Origin: Phylloscopus collybita
Lineage: Eukaryota > Chordata > Aves > Passeriformes > Phylloscopidae
Reading direction: 5' to 3'
DNA: 64,000 nucleotides
NCBI GenBank assembly: GCA_027886175.1
Contig: JAJNNQ010000019.1
Coordinates: 18,743,501 to 18,807,500, forward strand
The notes under the pieces: model-generated
What the model was told of the DNA's origin: nothing
Seen by the model: the letters and a program-made list of their open reading frames with translations, nothing else
Databases searched by the model: none
Program-made: the position numbers and the translations under genes
Shown here: positions 35,901 to 46,705 of the stretch, in pieces
How the letters are laid out: each line of letters opens with the position of its first letter
How positions within the stretch are numbered: the first letter of the stretch is position 1

Positions 35901-38452
35901 AAAACCTATCCAGGCTTTCAAATCACATCCATCACGTCAGCATTCAGGCATCTTAAACTGACAAACAATACTGAAAAAGAAAGTGCAGATTATCTCAAGG
36001 CAGAATTTTTATCAGCATCTTTATCATCAACACAGATCAGTGTGTCATTTTAATTCACATCTATTCCCACAGAAACAGATGCTTTCATTAAAAGGGCTAT
36101 GCAAGAGCCTTTTCAGTATATAGATACTTGCTATAAATGAATTTTACAGTCATGTGAAAATTCACGTGTTCCTTTCCAAGCTTGGGTCCTTGATGGGAAT
36201 ACAAAGCTGTGGATCAACATTATTAATAGGCAAATTCATCATGAAAACACATCTCCATTCTGTAAATTGCAAGTGTGTCAGGAGTAGAAATATCCTTTGC
36301 TGGCAGTTCCGAAGACAAATGATTTCTCCCAGCAGATATTGAATAGATAAGCCAGGCACTTTCCTGCCCAATCACTTCCAAGCATCAGAGATTCTCAGAG
36401 AAGCTTAGGAGAGAAAAGCAAAATAGTGCAATTAAGGTTGAGAAAACAGCACTTGTGTGGGATATTACATTCCCCTGGCTGCACTGAACACTGACACAAG
36501 GGTGCAAACCAAGCATTTAGCAAGTTATGGGTCTACCAGCTCCAAATCTAGCAGTGTTGGGACCTTCTCTGGAGACCTCGAGATCCAAACCACGTTGGCC
36601 TGCAAGAGTTCCCTGAGGCACAGACAGCGCCACAACCTGGGCTCAACCACCTCCCTCACCTTCAAGTTGTGCCAAACCAGCACAGGTTAAAATTTAACAC
36701 AAAAAGAAACACAACCCCCACCCCCAGACCCTGCTGTGGCGCTCAAGCACTTGAGGCCAAAGAGAAGATGGAAACGAGGGGAAATAAAAAGCCATCCTGA
36801 AGTGATGTGTGCCTGGAATGCCTGCTCTGAACCAGCTCCCAATGGCTTTTCTCCATTTGCTGCCAAGCACCTCTAATGCAATCCAGACAGTCAAGGACAC
36901 AGTCAGAATGTTAATATGAAAGCATTAAAATTCCCATTGAAATGGGACCTGTCAGGCTACTTTATGTAACATGATTTATCGTTTCCAAATGTAGTAACAA
37001 GGGATTTTATTGTACAAGAGCATGTGGTACACAATGGGGCTCCGAGCCCGCATTCCGCACTCGCCAAACTACAATTCCTGACAATGTTTCTGCTGGTACA
37101 CGGCTGAGTTACTGGTGTGTGCATGAAAGGGGAGCTGAATGCATTAGAAATTGATGGGGTACAGAATAGACTTAAAAGTGAGAGTTCTCTGCACTTCCCT
37201 GTGCATACTAAACAGAGCTGGACACCTCCGACCACTGCTGGCTCATGGAAAGGAGCCCAACTGTCCCCAGCCCCCAGGGCTCCTGCACCAGGCAGTAAAA
37301 ATTGACTGTCAAAAGCTTAAGGAAGCTTTTATTTCCAGTCTTAGGTGTCAGTCAGATAACTGATGTCTTCTGCAAGCCCAGGGCACGCTGAGAGCACACC
37401 GGTTACATTTCCAGGGTGTGGCCTGTGCTTTCTACCCTGGTAAACCCCAAATCCCTTCAAAGCCCAGCCTCAAAGGCACCAAGCCCAGGGTTTGCCAGGT
37501 GTAACACAGAGCTGACAGCAAGGCAAGCTGCCCAAGCCCTGTGCTGATGACACCCAGAGGGTTACAGCACAGAGTACGTACCTGTCACAACAAAGTTTGC
37601 GGATTCCTGTGTCAGTGACACATTTTCTCTACTCCTCAAATACAGAAATTTTTCAGCTGTCAGCCCACTGGGGATTTTTTTAATACATTTCAGTGGTTTA
37701 GTTATCCATGTAGTTTTCATTGGAGTTATGTTAACTGAGGCAGAGCTGAGTAGCACAGTACAGAAATGCAGAGATGTTGGCTGTACCTACAGCGGGAGAA
37801 GAATCTCAGCAGCTGCCAGTGCAAAGGCAACGCCAGGATAAACTGGTAGCAGTGTCAAAAAATGTACAGCTTCATCCTTTTTATTTGGAGCTGCAACAGG
37901 TCAACATGTACCCACATAAGATCATGGAGTTAGACCCCAAAGAACTGTTTCCATTGTATTTTCTGATATTTCTTACTAACTTCTTAATTGATTGCACTAT
38001 TAATCTTGACATCATTCAGTCTGATGCTTTGCTCTGCCCTCTTGCCCTGCCTAAGTCTGGAATCAATGTTCAACTAAACTCAAATATGCTTTGAAATTTC
38101 TCTGTTTAATTAATAAAATAGACACCAAGAATGCCTGACTGCCACAGATCATACAGAGATCTGGGTCTTGCCATCTGTGAGTTATGTTACAAATTCAGCT
38201 GCAACTGATGTGGTCAATTTACTGCATTCCAGGCAGTTGATCCCAGAACCAAGACCCTGGACTACTCAGCTTTTACAAAGCTACTCAGAATCAATAATGA
38301 ATTCAGGCCTCTCCCTTCCAGCTCTGCCATTCAGCACCAGCAGCAGGAATCAAGCTTACTCCAAGTAATAGAACCCAAAGCAAAGAGGCATCCGTGCTAT
38401 TTCAATCCAGGAGGGATCTGCAATGCAAGTTTAAAAAGGAAAACTATTTTCT
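29961..38452. other. CTNNA1 intron 7, no gene seen
   Basis: About 8.5 kb without a recognisable exon, RNA gene or familiar repeat. Open frames, the longest near 30920-31435, overlap on both strands and show no domain. A poly(T) run is at 30367-30379. Confidence 0.6.
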
Positions 38453-38945
38453 GTTGGAGTTGTGAGAAATGAGCAAAAGCCATAATGGAAAACAGCTCTC
38501 CCCGGGCGAAGCGGGAGAGGAGGGGCAAAAGCCAGAGAATCAGATGTTACAACTAAGGGATGAACAGTCGGGATCTCAAAGAATGTAGCTTATAAAACAA
38601 GAGGCTGGGTCAGGAAGTGACTGATGAAGTTCAGCAGACACAGGCAATGAAAGCCCATCTCCCTCAACATCCACAGCAACAGACTCCTGCCACCAGCACG
38701 ACTTCTCTTGCCATCTTCAAGAGTAGTCCGGCTTGGTCAGAAGTGCCTGAGCTGCAGACTGCCAGCACTGGGGGGATATTTGGGGTAAAATAAATTAAAC
38801 AGCTCCCTTGCTCCTGTCCTTCTGCTTGCAGGATCCACTACTGGCCACTGTCTGACAGGATGCTGGCCTTGACGTCCAAGTCTGACCAAAGCTGCTCTTG
38901 GAAATGGCAAGAGAAGTCGTGCTAGATGAAAAAGGAAACCATACA
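38453..38945 (+). mobile_element. LTR-like element with an internal foldback, unclassified
   Basis: Starts near TGTTGGAGTTGTGAG, has a TATAAAA box at 38591-38597 and an AATAAA signal at 38789-38794, the spacing expected of an LTR promoter and R region. It contains a strong inverted repeat: arm 38695-38741 pairs with 38881-38923, the first 20 bases (AGCACGACTTCTCTTGCCAT) being identical. Non-coding. Family unknown and ends uncertain; it may be two things side by side, an LTR and a foldback element. Confidence 0.4.
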
Positions 38946-41944
38946 CACACCAATCTAAGAAAAAGGGGATTCAAACTTCTGTAACAAACTACTGAACAAG
39001 CAAATCTTGCCCTTCTTTTAAGGGCATAATCACAGGATTCATCATCGTGCCAACAGATGCAGTGGGGGTCAAGAGATCCTACAATTCAGTTTGCTGCCAA
39101 AAACTGTTATTCAGCTAAAAACTTCTGCCACACTCCATAACACAGCCACCAATGGTTCCAGACTTAGAGACTTCAAGGACAGGCACAGATAAACAGTTAA
39201 ATTCTGGGTCCAACACACTAAACTTTGAGTTATGAACTGTCTAGAAAACAGTCTTGTTATTGCCAGAGATCAGAAAGAAAGCCCAAAAGCTAGAGGAAGT
39301 CACTGAAGAGAAGGCATTGAAAGTTAAAAAGGCAATCTGCCTCAAGACAGTCCTGTGCTTCAGCCTTTACAGTGTATTCCTCATCCAATCTTCTCTGAAT
39401 TTTTACACTTGGCCAATAAATACCTCTTACTCTAGCACTTGGATGGGATTTACGATGCGCTGCAAGTGCTGTGCAATTAACAGATTTAATGCCCAATTCA
39501 CTTCCTCCTTCAAAGGGAGACTGGAGGAAAGCATCCCAGGAGCTGTGGGTATATCATACATATACATGAAATGACATTTCCTCTGCCACTACTCTAAGTC
39601 AGCACATCCCTACTCTTCCTGCAGATGTATCAAACCATTTTCACTGTTTAGATTCCCAACTATTAGTCATTCTTCAGCTTAATCACAGAGGGGTTTACAG
39701 TATGGATTTTTACACACCATCCCACATTTTCACCATAATTTATCAATTGCTTTTTCCACTCCATTTCACTGAATTTCTAATCTCATTTCCCCAACTACAC
39801 TGTCTACAATCATAACATAACAGTGACTTTAAAAAATGCAGTATGCTCCACTAATTTCACAATGTGGTAAAGGAGATAACAGAGGGAATACATTCTTTCC
39901 ATCTCAGCATGACTACTTTAACTTGCCTATCAGAGACAAAAGCACATGGCTGAGGAGGAGGACAGTCATTGCTGTGAGAGGAAGTCAAAGCTCTGCACTC
40001 TCACATGGCTATTGACCAACTTTCAATGAGACAAATGCCACCAACTCCTCCATGCAAGACCGAGCATTTACCTCTGGTACATGTATAATTATCCTTTGGT
40101 GGCTGCTCCATTCGGAATTGTGCTGACAGGGTTCCATCCAATCCAGCAGCACATTTGAGGGATTATTGCTGATGCTTCACAGACTCATAAAACACCCTCC
40201 TCAAAGGAGTTTTGAGTGGCACAACTTCGTGCTTTGCTTCCCAGCTGCAGTCTGAAGTTCTACAAAATGTCAATGCTGAGCACAAGCTACTTTCACAAGC
40301 AATTAAGACAGACTACATGAATACCTAGCTCAGCCCGCAGGCTACATCAGACTTGTCTTTCAGTTTTGTTCAATTACTTTGCCCTTCTTTTTGGTAAACA
40401 GAAATCCTTGTTTTCCTTTCTCTCTACCACACACTGCATCTGTTCTCCAAATTCCACCACTCCAAGCCACACATGGCAGCCCCTGGACCAGTTTTACTCT
40501 ACGCTGAAATCCCTTTGGCCAAAAGATTTGAAGGTAAGGTACCTAATGCAGCAAGGTTCCTAAGTAAGTGTTACTGTCTAAAAAAGATATCTCTGAACAC
40601 ATCAAACAAGTTCAAAAGCATCAATAAGACTTCACCTCCTCATTAAGATTTCTTCAGAGAATTTTACTTGGCAGAGTGCTACAATCCACACACTTCCCTT
40701 AACTTGTTGCCATTTCTGCAATTTTATTTCTGAAATCAGCTTTAACAGTATTGGAGCTTAGCAATTATAAATAGTCTTGTCTATATTCTTATGATATCCT
40801 GATCTCACCTCTCAACAAAGCAAGTTCTTCTGCTTAGAACCCACTGGAACAAGAGCAAAGGGGCAATGGAGGGGAAGAAAGTCCAGTATTGCACCATGAT
40901 GCCCTCAAATGCAGAAGCTCATCCGCATGACATGACACTTACTCCAACTGTAGAAACACTCTCAGGCTTCAAACATTGTGTGCACATTCAGTGCCTAAAC
41001 ACTGGAAAAGAACTGCCCAGAGCCCAATATTTACACCAAACTGCTCTCAGATTTTTTTTTACTCCATATTTAACTTCATACATCACTTCTACTCAAACTG
41101 AGTAGCAACAATAATCGACGCGATTCTGACAATTCACGCTTTCAGCTACAAAGATGACACAGTTAAAGTTTCCAAGAGTCAACAGAAGTGAAGCAGAACT
41201 TTTTGCATAAGCCCAATTACCTTATGTAAACCAAAGTTTGAATTTCTCTACAAAACAATGTCAACAGTCATAAAATAGAAACAGAAGCAGTGCCAAAAAG
41301 TTAACACTTTATGATAACACTTGTAGGGTTAACACTTTATGATGGTAACACTTGCTCAGAAGACTGGAGACCAATTTTAAGGTAAGTATCATTGGTGATT
41401 TCAGCAGGTTTCATCCCACCTCACGACAAACCTTTCAGGACCGCTTGTTACCATTCAAATTCTGTTTAGGACAGAACAAACCAAGCTTTAAGGGACATGG
41501 CTTCAGCTCCATATTTTAGCTGATCCTGTTAGCTAAGGTTGGAGACACATAATCACGGAATGATTATATGCAGGTGCTGTTATTGAGGAGCTCTGGGAGC
41601 TGGGGTACAGAGACAAACCCAAATCTGACTGCGACAGTGATTCACAACACACACGTTTTACACCCCTCTGCCACACAGCTACAAATTGATTGGTCACCCT
41701 GGATTGTTCCTAAGCAAAATTTCTTGTAATTTAGCCAGTGATCATATTCAATTCCTCCAAACGAAGTCATACTTGATTTAGTTAAAACAATGGCCTTAGC
41801 TACTGCAACTATAGCAAAGCTAACGTTCTATTCTCGAGGCCCTGTTGACCAGCAAGCCCAGGTCTTTCCCTTCCCAACCCTTACCTTCCCTAACCACCAC
41901 CCCCCACTTAGTTACCCCCTTGCAGTTCTACTGTAGTCACTGCC
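38946..41944. other. CTNNA1 intron 7, no gene seen
   Basis: AT-rich intron sequence without a recognised exon. Contains an imperfect 28-bp tandem duplication at 41300-41355. Confidence 0.6.
41300..41355 (+). repeat. 28-bp tandem duplication
   Basis: Two copies of a unit starting GTTAACACTTTATGAT, at 41300-41327 and 41328-41355, with small differences in the second. Confidence 0.85.
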
Positions 41945-42214
41945 TGTCATGTTTTGGTTTTCTGAAATTCTTTTCCCAGGAAATCTTGTGGTAAACAAGG
42001 GCATGTTATTGTAAACTATTATATGTTTCTACATTCTTTCCCAGAGGAGGGAATTGCTTGATGGCCCCTTGATGTGACCAATGGGTCCAAGGATCCCACC
42101 TCTTAGGTGGGCCCATTGTAAAAAGGTATAAAGACAGGTGCTTTGAAAATAAACCCAGATTTGGAGTCATCAGCCTTCTGAATCACGAGTTTGTGTCCTT
42201 CTTTCGTGTCCAAC
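41945..42214 (+). mobile_element. solo LTR, older relative of the exon 7-flanking LTRs
   Basis: Starts TGTCATGTTTTGG; keeps the landmarks TTCCCAGG, CCCAGAGGAGGG, GATCCCACCTCTTAGGTGGG, TATAAAGACAGG and AAAATAAACCC, ending near GTGTCCAACA. The same landmark order is found in the elements at 42438 and 43159, with clear divergence. Plus orientation, antisense to CTNNA1. Non-coding; ends approximate. Confidence 0.7.
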
Positions 42215-42267
42215 AGCGACATTCTACAGAAATCATTTTAACCCTATACTATCAATCCCACGGATTG

Positions 42268-42882
42268 ATTGCATTGCCATCACAACCCTACTCCCATTTA
42301 CTGCAATCAGATTTGAGATACATAACCAACTGGCAATCCCTTTTTGACTGTACCCAGCTTATTTTCTAAGACAAATCTGTGCAAAAAAAACCCAAGCAGC
42401 GCCAGAGGTGCATAAGCGGTTTTGGTTTGTACATATCTGTTGCCATGCTTTCGTGCCTGCTTGTTTTGGTTTTGGGAATTCTATTCCCAGGCACAGTCTT
42501 GAAGCACAAAGTCATGTTCAGTAAACAACCGAAGCTCCCACATCTGTTCCCAGAGGAGAAGCTTCAGTGATAGTCTCTAAAAAATGACCAGTAGTTCCCA
42601 AAAGTCCCACCTCTGGGGTGGGCAACTTGTAAAATGTACAAAAAAAGTCAAAAAATAAAAGTGTAGTCTCTTGCCTGCAAAAGCACCACGCAGCCTTCAC
42701 TAATGCTCTCCCTGTCTCGTTCCCTTAGCGTCGTAACCAGTTATACATATCTACACAGCAAAGAGGCAAAAAACGCTCGAAAAGAATGATGTTACTTCTG
42801 ATAACTTCAACTGCCCACACCTCTGCTTTCTTCTAAAACCTAACTACACAAGAACGAGTCACGCCAGCGCTGCTGGACCAAA
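42268..42882 (+). repeat. duplicated ~300-bp block, copy A (split by an LTR)
   Basis: The outer parts, 42268-42437 and 42745-42882, are nearly identical to the continuous block 47653-47951. Copy A ends 27 bp from the 3' end of CTNNA1 exon 7. All six CpG sites of copy A that I could compare (for example in CAGCGCCAG, AACGCTCG, ACGAG, ACGCCAGCGC) are TG or CA in copy B. No known element recognised in it. Confidence 0.9.
42438..42744 (+). mobile_element. solo LTR copy 1, 307 bp, in CTNNA1 intron 7
   Basis: Begins TGTTGCCATG and ends GTAACCAGTTAT, flanked by a 7-bp direct repeat ACATATC (42431-42437 and 42745-42751). The uninterrupted copy of its target at about 47816 has the site once, confirming insertion. 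Carries AATAAA near 42655. Aligns end to end with 43159-43464; of the transitions between them, 16 are A here versus G there, against 2 the other way. The 3' end is not the usual CA, so its assignment as an LTR rests on similarity to 41945-42214, which has TATA and poly(A) motifs. Confidence 0.85.
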
Positions 42883-42908
42883 GGCAGGCGGCAGAGCGGG
42901 GTACTCAC

Positions 42909-43112
42909 GTTGCCCATGTACTCGGAGAGCAGGTCCTGCAGGGCCTGGCGCACGGCGTTGCACTCGGCCACGATGCGCTCGCGGCGGTCGTCGCGCGTGC
43001 AGGACGAGTCGGCCATCAGCGCCGCCCCGCTGATGATGCTCTCCAGCCGCTCCTCCAGGGACGGCCGGAACCGCTCCTCGCTGAACGTCGAGGGGTCCAC
43101 GATGATTTGTTT
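42909..43112 (-). CDS. CTNNA1: CTNNA1 exon 7 (about residues 286-353), vinculin-binding segment
   Basis: The 204 bases give 68 residues, from KQIIVDPSTFSEERFRPSLE to QALQDLLSEYMGN, a near-exact alpha-E-catenin match. The last helix (RIVAECNAVRQALQDLLSEY) is the vinculin-binding site of the M1 domain, which is exposed when the protein is stretched. The acceptor is CTAG|AAACAA after a T-rich tract and the donor AAC|GTGAGT, both phase 0. Base use is extreme: 66 of 68 codons end in G or C and CpG is dense, while flanking introns are AT-rich. The exon is closely flanked on both sides by plus-strand LTRs (42438-42744 and 43159-43464), the nearer one only 46 bp from its acceptor. Confidence 0.97.
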
Positions 43113-43158
43113 CTAGTGTAAGAGGAAAAAAAAAAGTTCTGCTGATCAGTCACCAGCC

Positions 43159-43464
43159 TGTTGCTATGCTTTCGTGCCTGCTTGTTTTAGTTTTGGGAAC
43201 TCTATTCCCAGGCACGGTCTTGATGCACAAGGTCATGTTCTGTAAACTACCGAAGCTCCCACATCTCTTCCCAGAGGAGGGGCTTCGGTGATGGTCTCTG
43301 GAAAATGACCAGTGGTTCCCAAGGGTCCCACCTCTGGGGTGGGCAATTTGTAAAATGTACAAAAAAAGTCAGAAAATAAAGGAGGGGTCTCTTGCCTGCA
43401 AGAGCTCCACGCAGCCTCACTGATGCACTCCCTGCCTCATTCCTGAGCGCCGGTAACCAGTTAT
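43159..43464 (+). mobile_element. solo LTR copy 2, 306 bp, upstream of CTNNA1 exon 7
   Basis: Begins TGTTGCTATG and ends GTAACCAGTTAT, flanked by a 7-bp direct repeat ACCAGCC (43152-43158 and 43465-43471). Same orientation as copy 1 but with its own target duplication, so it is a separate insertion. It lies in intron 6, 46 bp from the exon 7 acceptor. Contains AATAAA near 43375. Confidence 0.85.
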
Positions 43465-43513
43465 ACCAGCCCAAGCGATGCCTTAGGATTTCAGCTTTTC
43501 GTGTTTCAAATCC

Positions 43514-43905
43514 TGTAGTGCTTTGGTGGATAACTCTTCAACTCCTTATGAGAGCATTAGCTGCTGCCTTCGTATTTTGGTCTGACAAAACAATTCCTCT
43601 CTGGGCCTGAAACTCAAGGACACCTCACTGTCTCAGGCCTCGAGAGATGTAAACAACAGAGAACTGGGGGGCAGAGGGAGAAAACTTGGAGTAAATGACT
43701 TCATTACCTGAAACTGGAATTGGAGGATTAACCCTTGCTACAGCACCAAACTTAACATCGTCTGAAAAACTTGTGACTGTCATCCCTTTTGGGTGTAGCC
43801 CCTCTCAGAGGCTTTTGACTGCCCAAGGTGTATCTATTGAAGATCTTCAATAAAACCCCACTTTTGTCCTCTTAGTCTTGTCTAGCCTCTGTTCTAGGTA
43901 CCCAC
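43514..43905 (+). mobile_element. solo LTR, same family as 29453-29808
   Basis: Shares with the 29.5-kb LTR the ordered blocks TTCATTACCTGAAACTGGAA, TTTTGGGTGTAGCCCC, ACTGCCCAAGGTGTATCT and a CTCTTAGTCTTGTCTAGCCT end; AATAAAACCCC lies near 43848. Plus orientation, in CTNNA1 intron 6. Ends approximate. Confidence 0.7.
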
Positions 43906-46438
43906 TCCTAAGTGGCTGATCAAAGCAGTGTGCTCCTGTTAAGTCGTGCACACAACCAACACTTAGAGCAAGCCCCGATCAGGCATTAAGAGGCAAATGA
44001 CACCATTTTGGCACTGAGGAGGACTTTCATAAGTAGTTTTGTAAAATTACTAAGAGGTTTCCCAGCAGATTATATTGCTACCCATTTCTTGTGCTGCTTT
44101 GACAGCTAAACAAAACTTGGCCATAGGAAGCCTTGCTACACGAATGGCAAAAATCAAATGTGCCAGCAAAAATAAGGTTCAAAGTACAGAATTCTTCCTA
44201 ATGACATGTCAATTTGGACGGGCCTTCACTAGTTAACTTGTCAGATAGAATTATCCCATCATGAACAAGAAAACAAACATCCAAAATTAGCTCTATGTAC
44301 TGTGCTCTGTTGCCCTACTTTACAATCTTCCTTCTCTTCAGTGTTAAGCAGGTAAATACAACTGCATTCTCGAAAATTCTCCAAGTGAAACATCAACATA
44401 AAGGTTTCAAACCACACAGAAATCAATTTCATCATTAAAATTACCACAGGTTTCTCCTGCCAGGGCGTTAGCAAGCACAGCATATACCAAGAGACTCAGG
44501 GCTGAAACTGCAGCACTGATGTATCTGCTCTTGAGGGGCCAACACCACCACCCATGGAAGCTCCCCAGGAAGAAGCTGCACAGTATTTATCACCTTTGAG
44601 TACTTTCAGGTGATTTGTTTCAACAGGTCTGTCATTTAATAAAGAAAATTAATTTGGCCATTTCACGGTTTGGTGGTTTGTTTAGGGTTTGGCTGGGTTA
44701 TTTCAGAGGTGGAATTTGTTAATTTTAGAAGAAGTCCCAAAGCTTTTAGAAATGGGAATTTTCTCAGTTTGTACTCCAGCTAACCTCAGCAGCCATGTCA
44801 CAACCACGTCCTCCTGCCAGCCAGCACGTTCCACATCCCTGTGGAGTAACCATGCAGCCATCACAGGAGGATGAGAACATGGCATGTGCTCTCCACACAT
44901 TCCCTTCTCACTCTTCCTGAAACTTTAGCCATTGGCTAATACAACAGTAGTGTGCTACCACTCCAGAACTGCACCACCAAAAAAAGGGAGATAACAATCA
45001 GCTTGTTATCTTCTGGTAGCCATTTCTTATTTTACCATCACTGGAGTATCTGGGGGCACGTGTGCTCAAAGCCTCTATTACAGGAGTGTAATAACACTCA
45101 AGCAGTATAGCAGGAAATGAAGTGTAGGGATAACATCTGCCAAGAACCTCAACACATTTGTTTTGTCAGCCTCCTCTGGCAGGGATGAGATGAAGCTATT
45201 GTGAAGTTGGCCTGCTGATCAGACACTGCTGTTATTAGAGAGCCTCACAAAGTGAAATGAAAAGCTCAAAAAGCTTCATGTGAACTCCGACATGCAAAAA
45301 GTACTCTGCACCTGTATATTGGAGAGTTTGTATAGTAAAATAGGGTGATTTACCAGAAATCCCATTAGCTGGTTTAAGCTGTACAAGCCAATCCATGAAC
45401 CTGAACTGAATTGCTTCTTCATTCCCAGCCCCTGACATGGTGCTGCTGCTGCAGGGCTGCCTTCCCCTCCCATGGGCGCCTGTGAGAACCTGCAGCCCCT
45501 CGAGGCTAACCTGAGGCACACTCTGAAGGCTTACTGAGCATCTGATGGAACTGCAGAAAGGCAAACTCAAAACTGAAACCAGTCACAAAGATCAAGACAG
45601 CCATAACATCCCCTCGTTACCCCAGAGATCACAGGGAAAGGCTTCCCATCAGGCACAGGGAGAACTCAAACAGAACTTTATCCTGGCAAAAGACACATGG
45701 CAGAAAGGGAGGAACGAGAGTGGTAAGAGGAAAAAGGAGAAGTTGGGCAAAATCTGGCAAAACCACAACTTTTAAATGCCTTTTGAGTGATGGCTTTGCA
45801 ATATTAAATAAAGTTCTAGAGTAAGTTAGTGCTACAGTGTTTAAAATTCAGAGGCTGAATCAGGTAGACACCAAATCCTGGATTCAGAAGGAAAGCGGTC
45901 TCAGTAAAAAATGCATGACTGTCCTCAGCAACGTGCTGAATGCAAGATAAAGAACATGACAGATCAGTACAACATATCAGCGTGAAACGACTTCATCGCC
46001 AACCAAAGATCGTATTAAAACTTCCCACTTCATGTTCCTCTCAATAGGTAGTTTCAGCAATTCCAAATACATGATTCACTTTTAATAAATCACTTCTGTC
46101 ACCTCCAAGAATACATTACATAAATATATTATGAAATAATCAATTTCAAACAAACCATCTAATGTAGCAGTAGGCTAACTGCTATTTCAGAGCTAGTTTA
46201 ACTTGACAGCCTTCCATCACCAAGAACCACATATATATAACTTTCTATATTCCATCAATCCTAGTTTGGAAAATGACTTTTTTTTTTAAAAAAAAAAGCC
46301 TACTTTGCCTACAACTCGCTGCACTTCAATAGAAAATGATCTTCCAGGCAGCATCAATAAAAGCGAGCTGCGGCTAACAAGCCAGGTGAAGAGAGAGGAG
46401 AGCCAGAGGGGTTTTTTCCCAGCAAGGCTCCAACTCAC
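43906..46438. other. CTNNA1 intron 6, no gene seen
   Basis: AT-rich intron between the LTR cluster and exon 6. No RNA gene or further repeat recognised. Confidence 0.6.
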
Positions 46439-46705
46439 ATCGAAGTTGTTGAGGGCGTAGGCCAGCTCTCCAGCCCCGGCCTGCTGCTGGGCAGCATCCT
46501 CCGAGGAGGTGGCCTGGGCGGCGTTGGAGATGCCGCTGACCGCCTGCTGCAGCTGCTTGTAGATCAGGTCCCTGTTGGCTTTGTAGGCAGCCACGTCGGG
46601 GTGCTGCAGGCAGGCCTGGGAGGCCGTGTACAGGATGGGCACGTTCTTCTGCAGGATCCCTCTGGCTGCCGCCATCTGATCGCGGTGACCCACATCTTTC
46701 AACTC
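46439..46705 (-). CDS. CTNNA1: CTNNA1 exon 6 (about residues 197-285)
   Basis: The 267 bases encode 89 residues, starting ELKDVGHRDQMAAARGILQK and ending ELAYALNNFD. They cover the last helices of the beta-catenin-binding N domain, the linker and the start of M1. The linker (SSEDAAQQQAGAGE) differs from the human one and looks one residue shorter, as expected for a variable loop. The acceptor is CTAACAG|GAGTTG and the donor GAT|GTGAGT, both phase 0. GC-rich at third positions. Confidence 0.97.

Noticed and set aside
42438..43464. The two direct LTRs as the ends of one provirus enclosing exon 7
   Set aside because: Each LTR has its own target duplication (ACATATC and ACCAGCC), and the sequence between them is host exon and intron.
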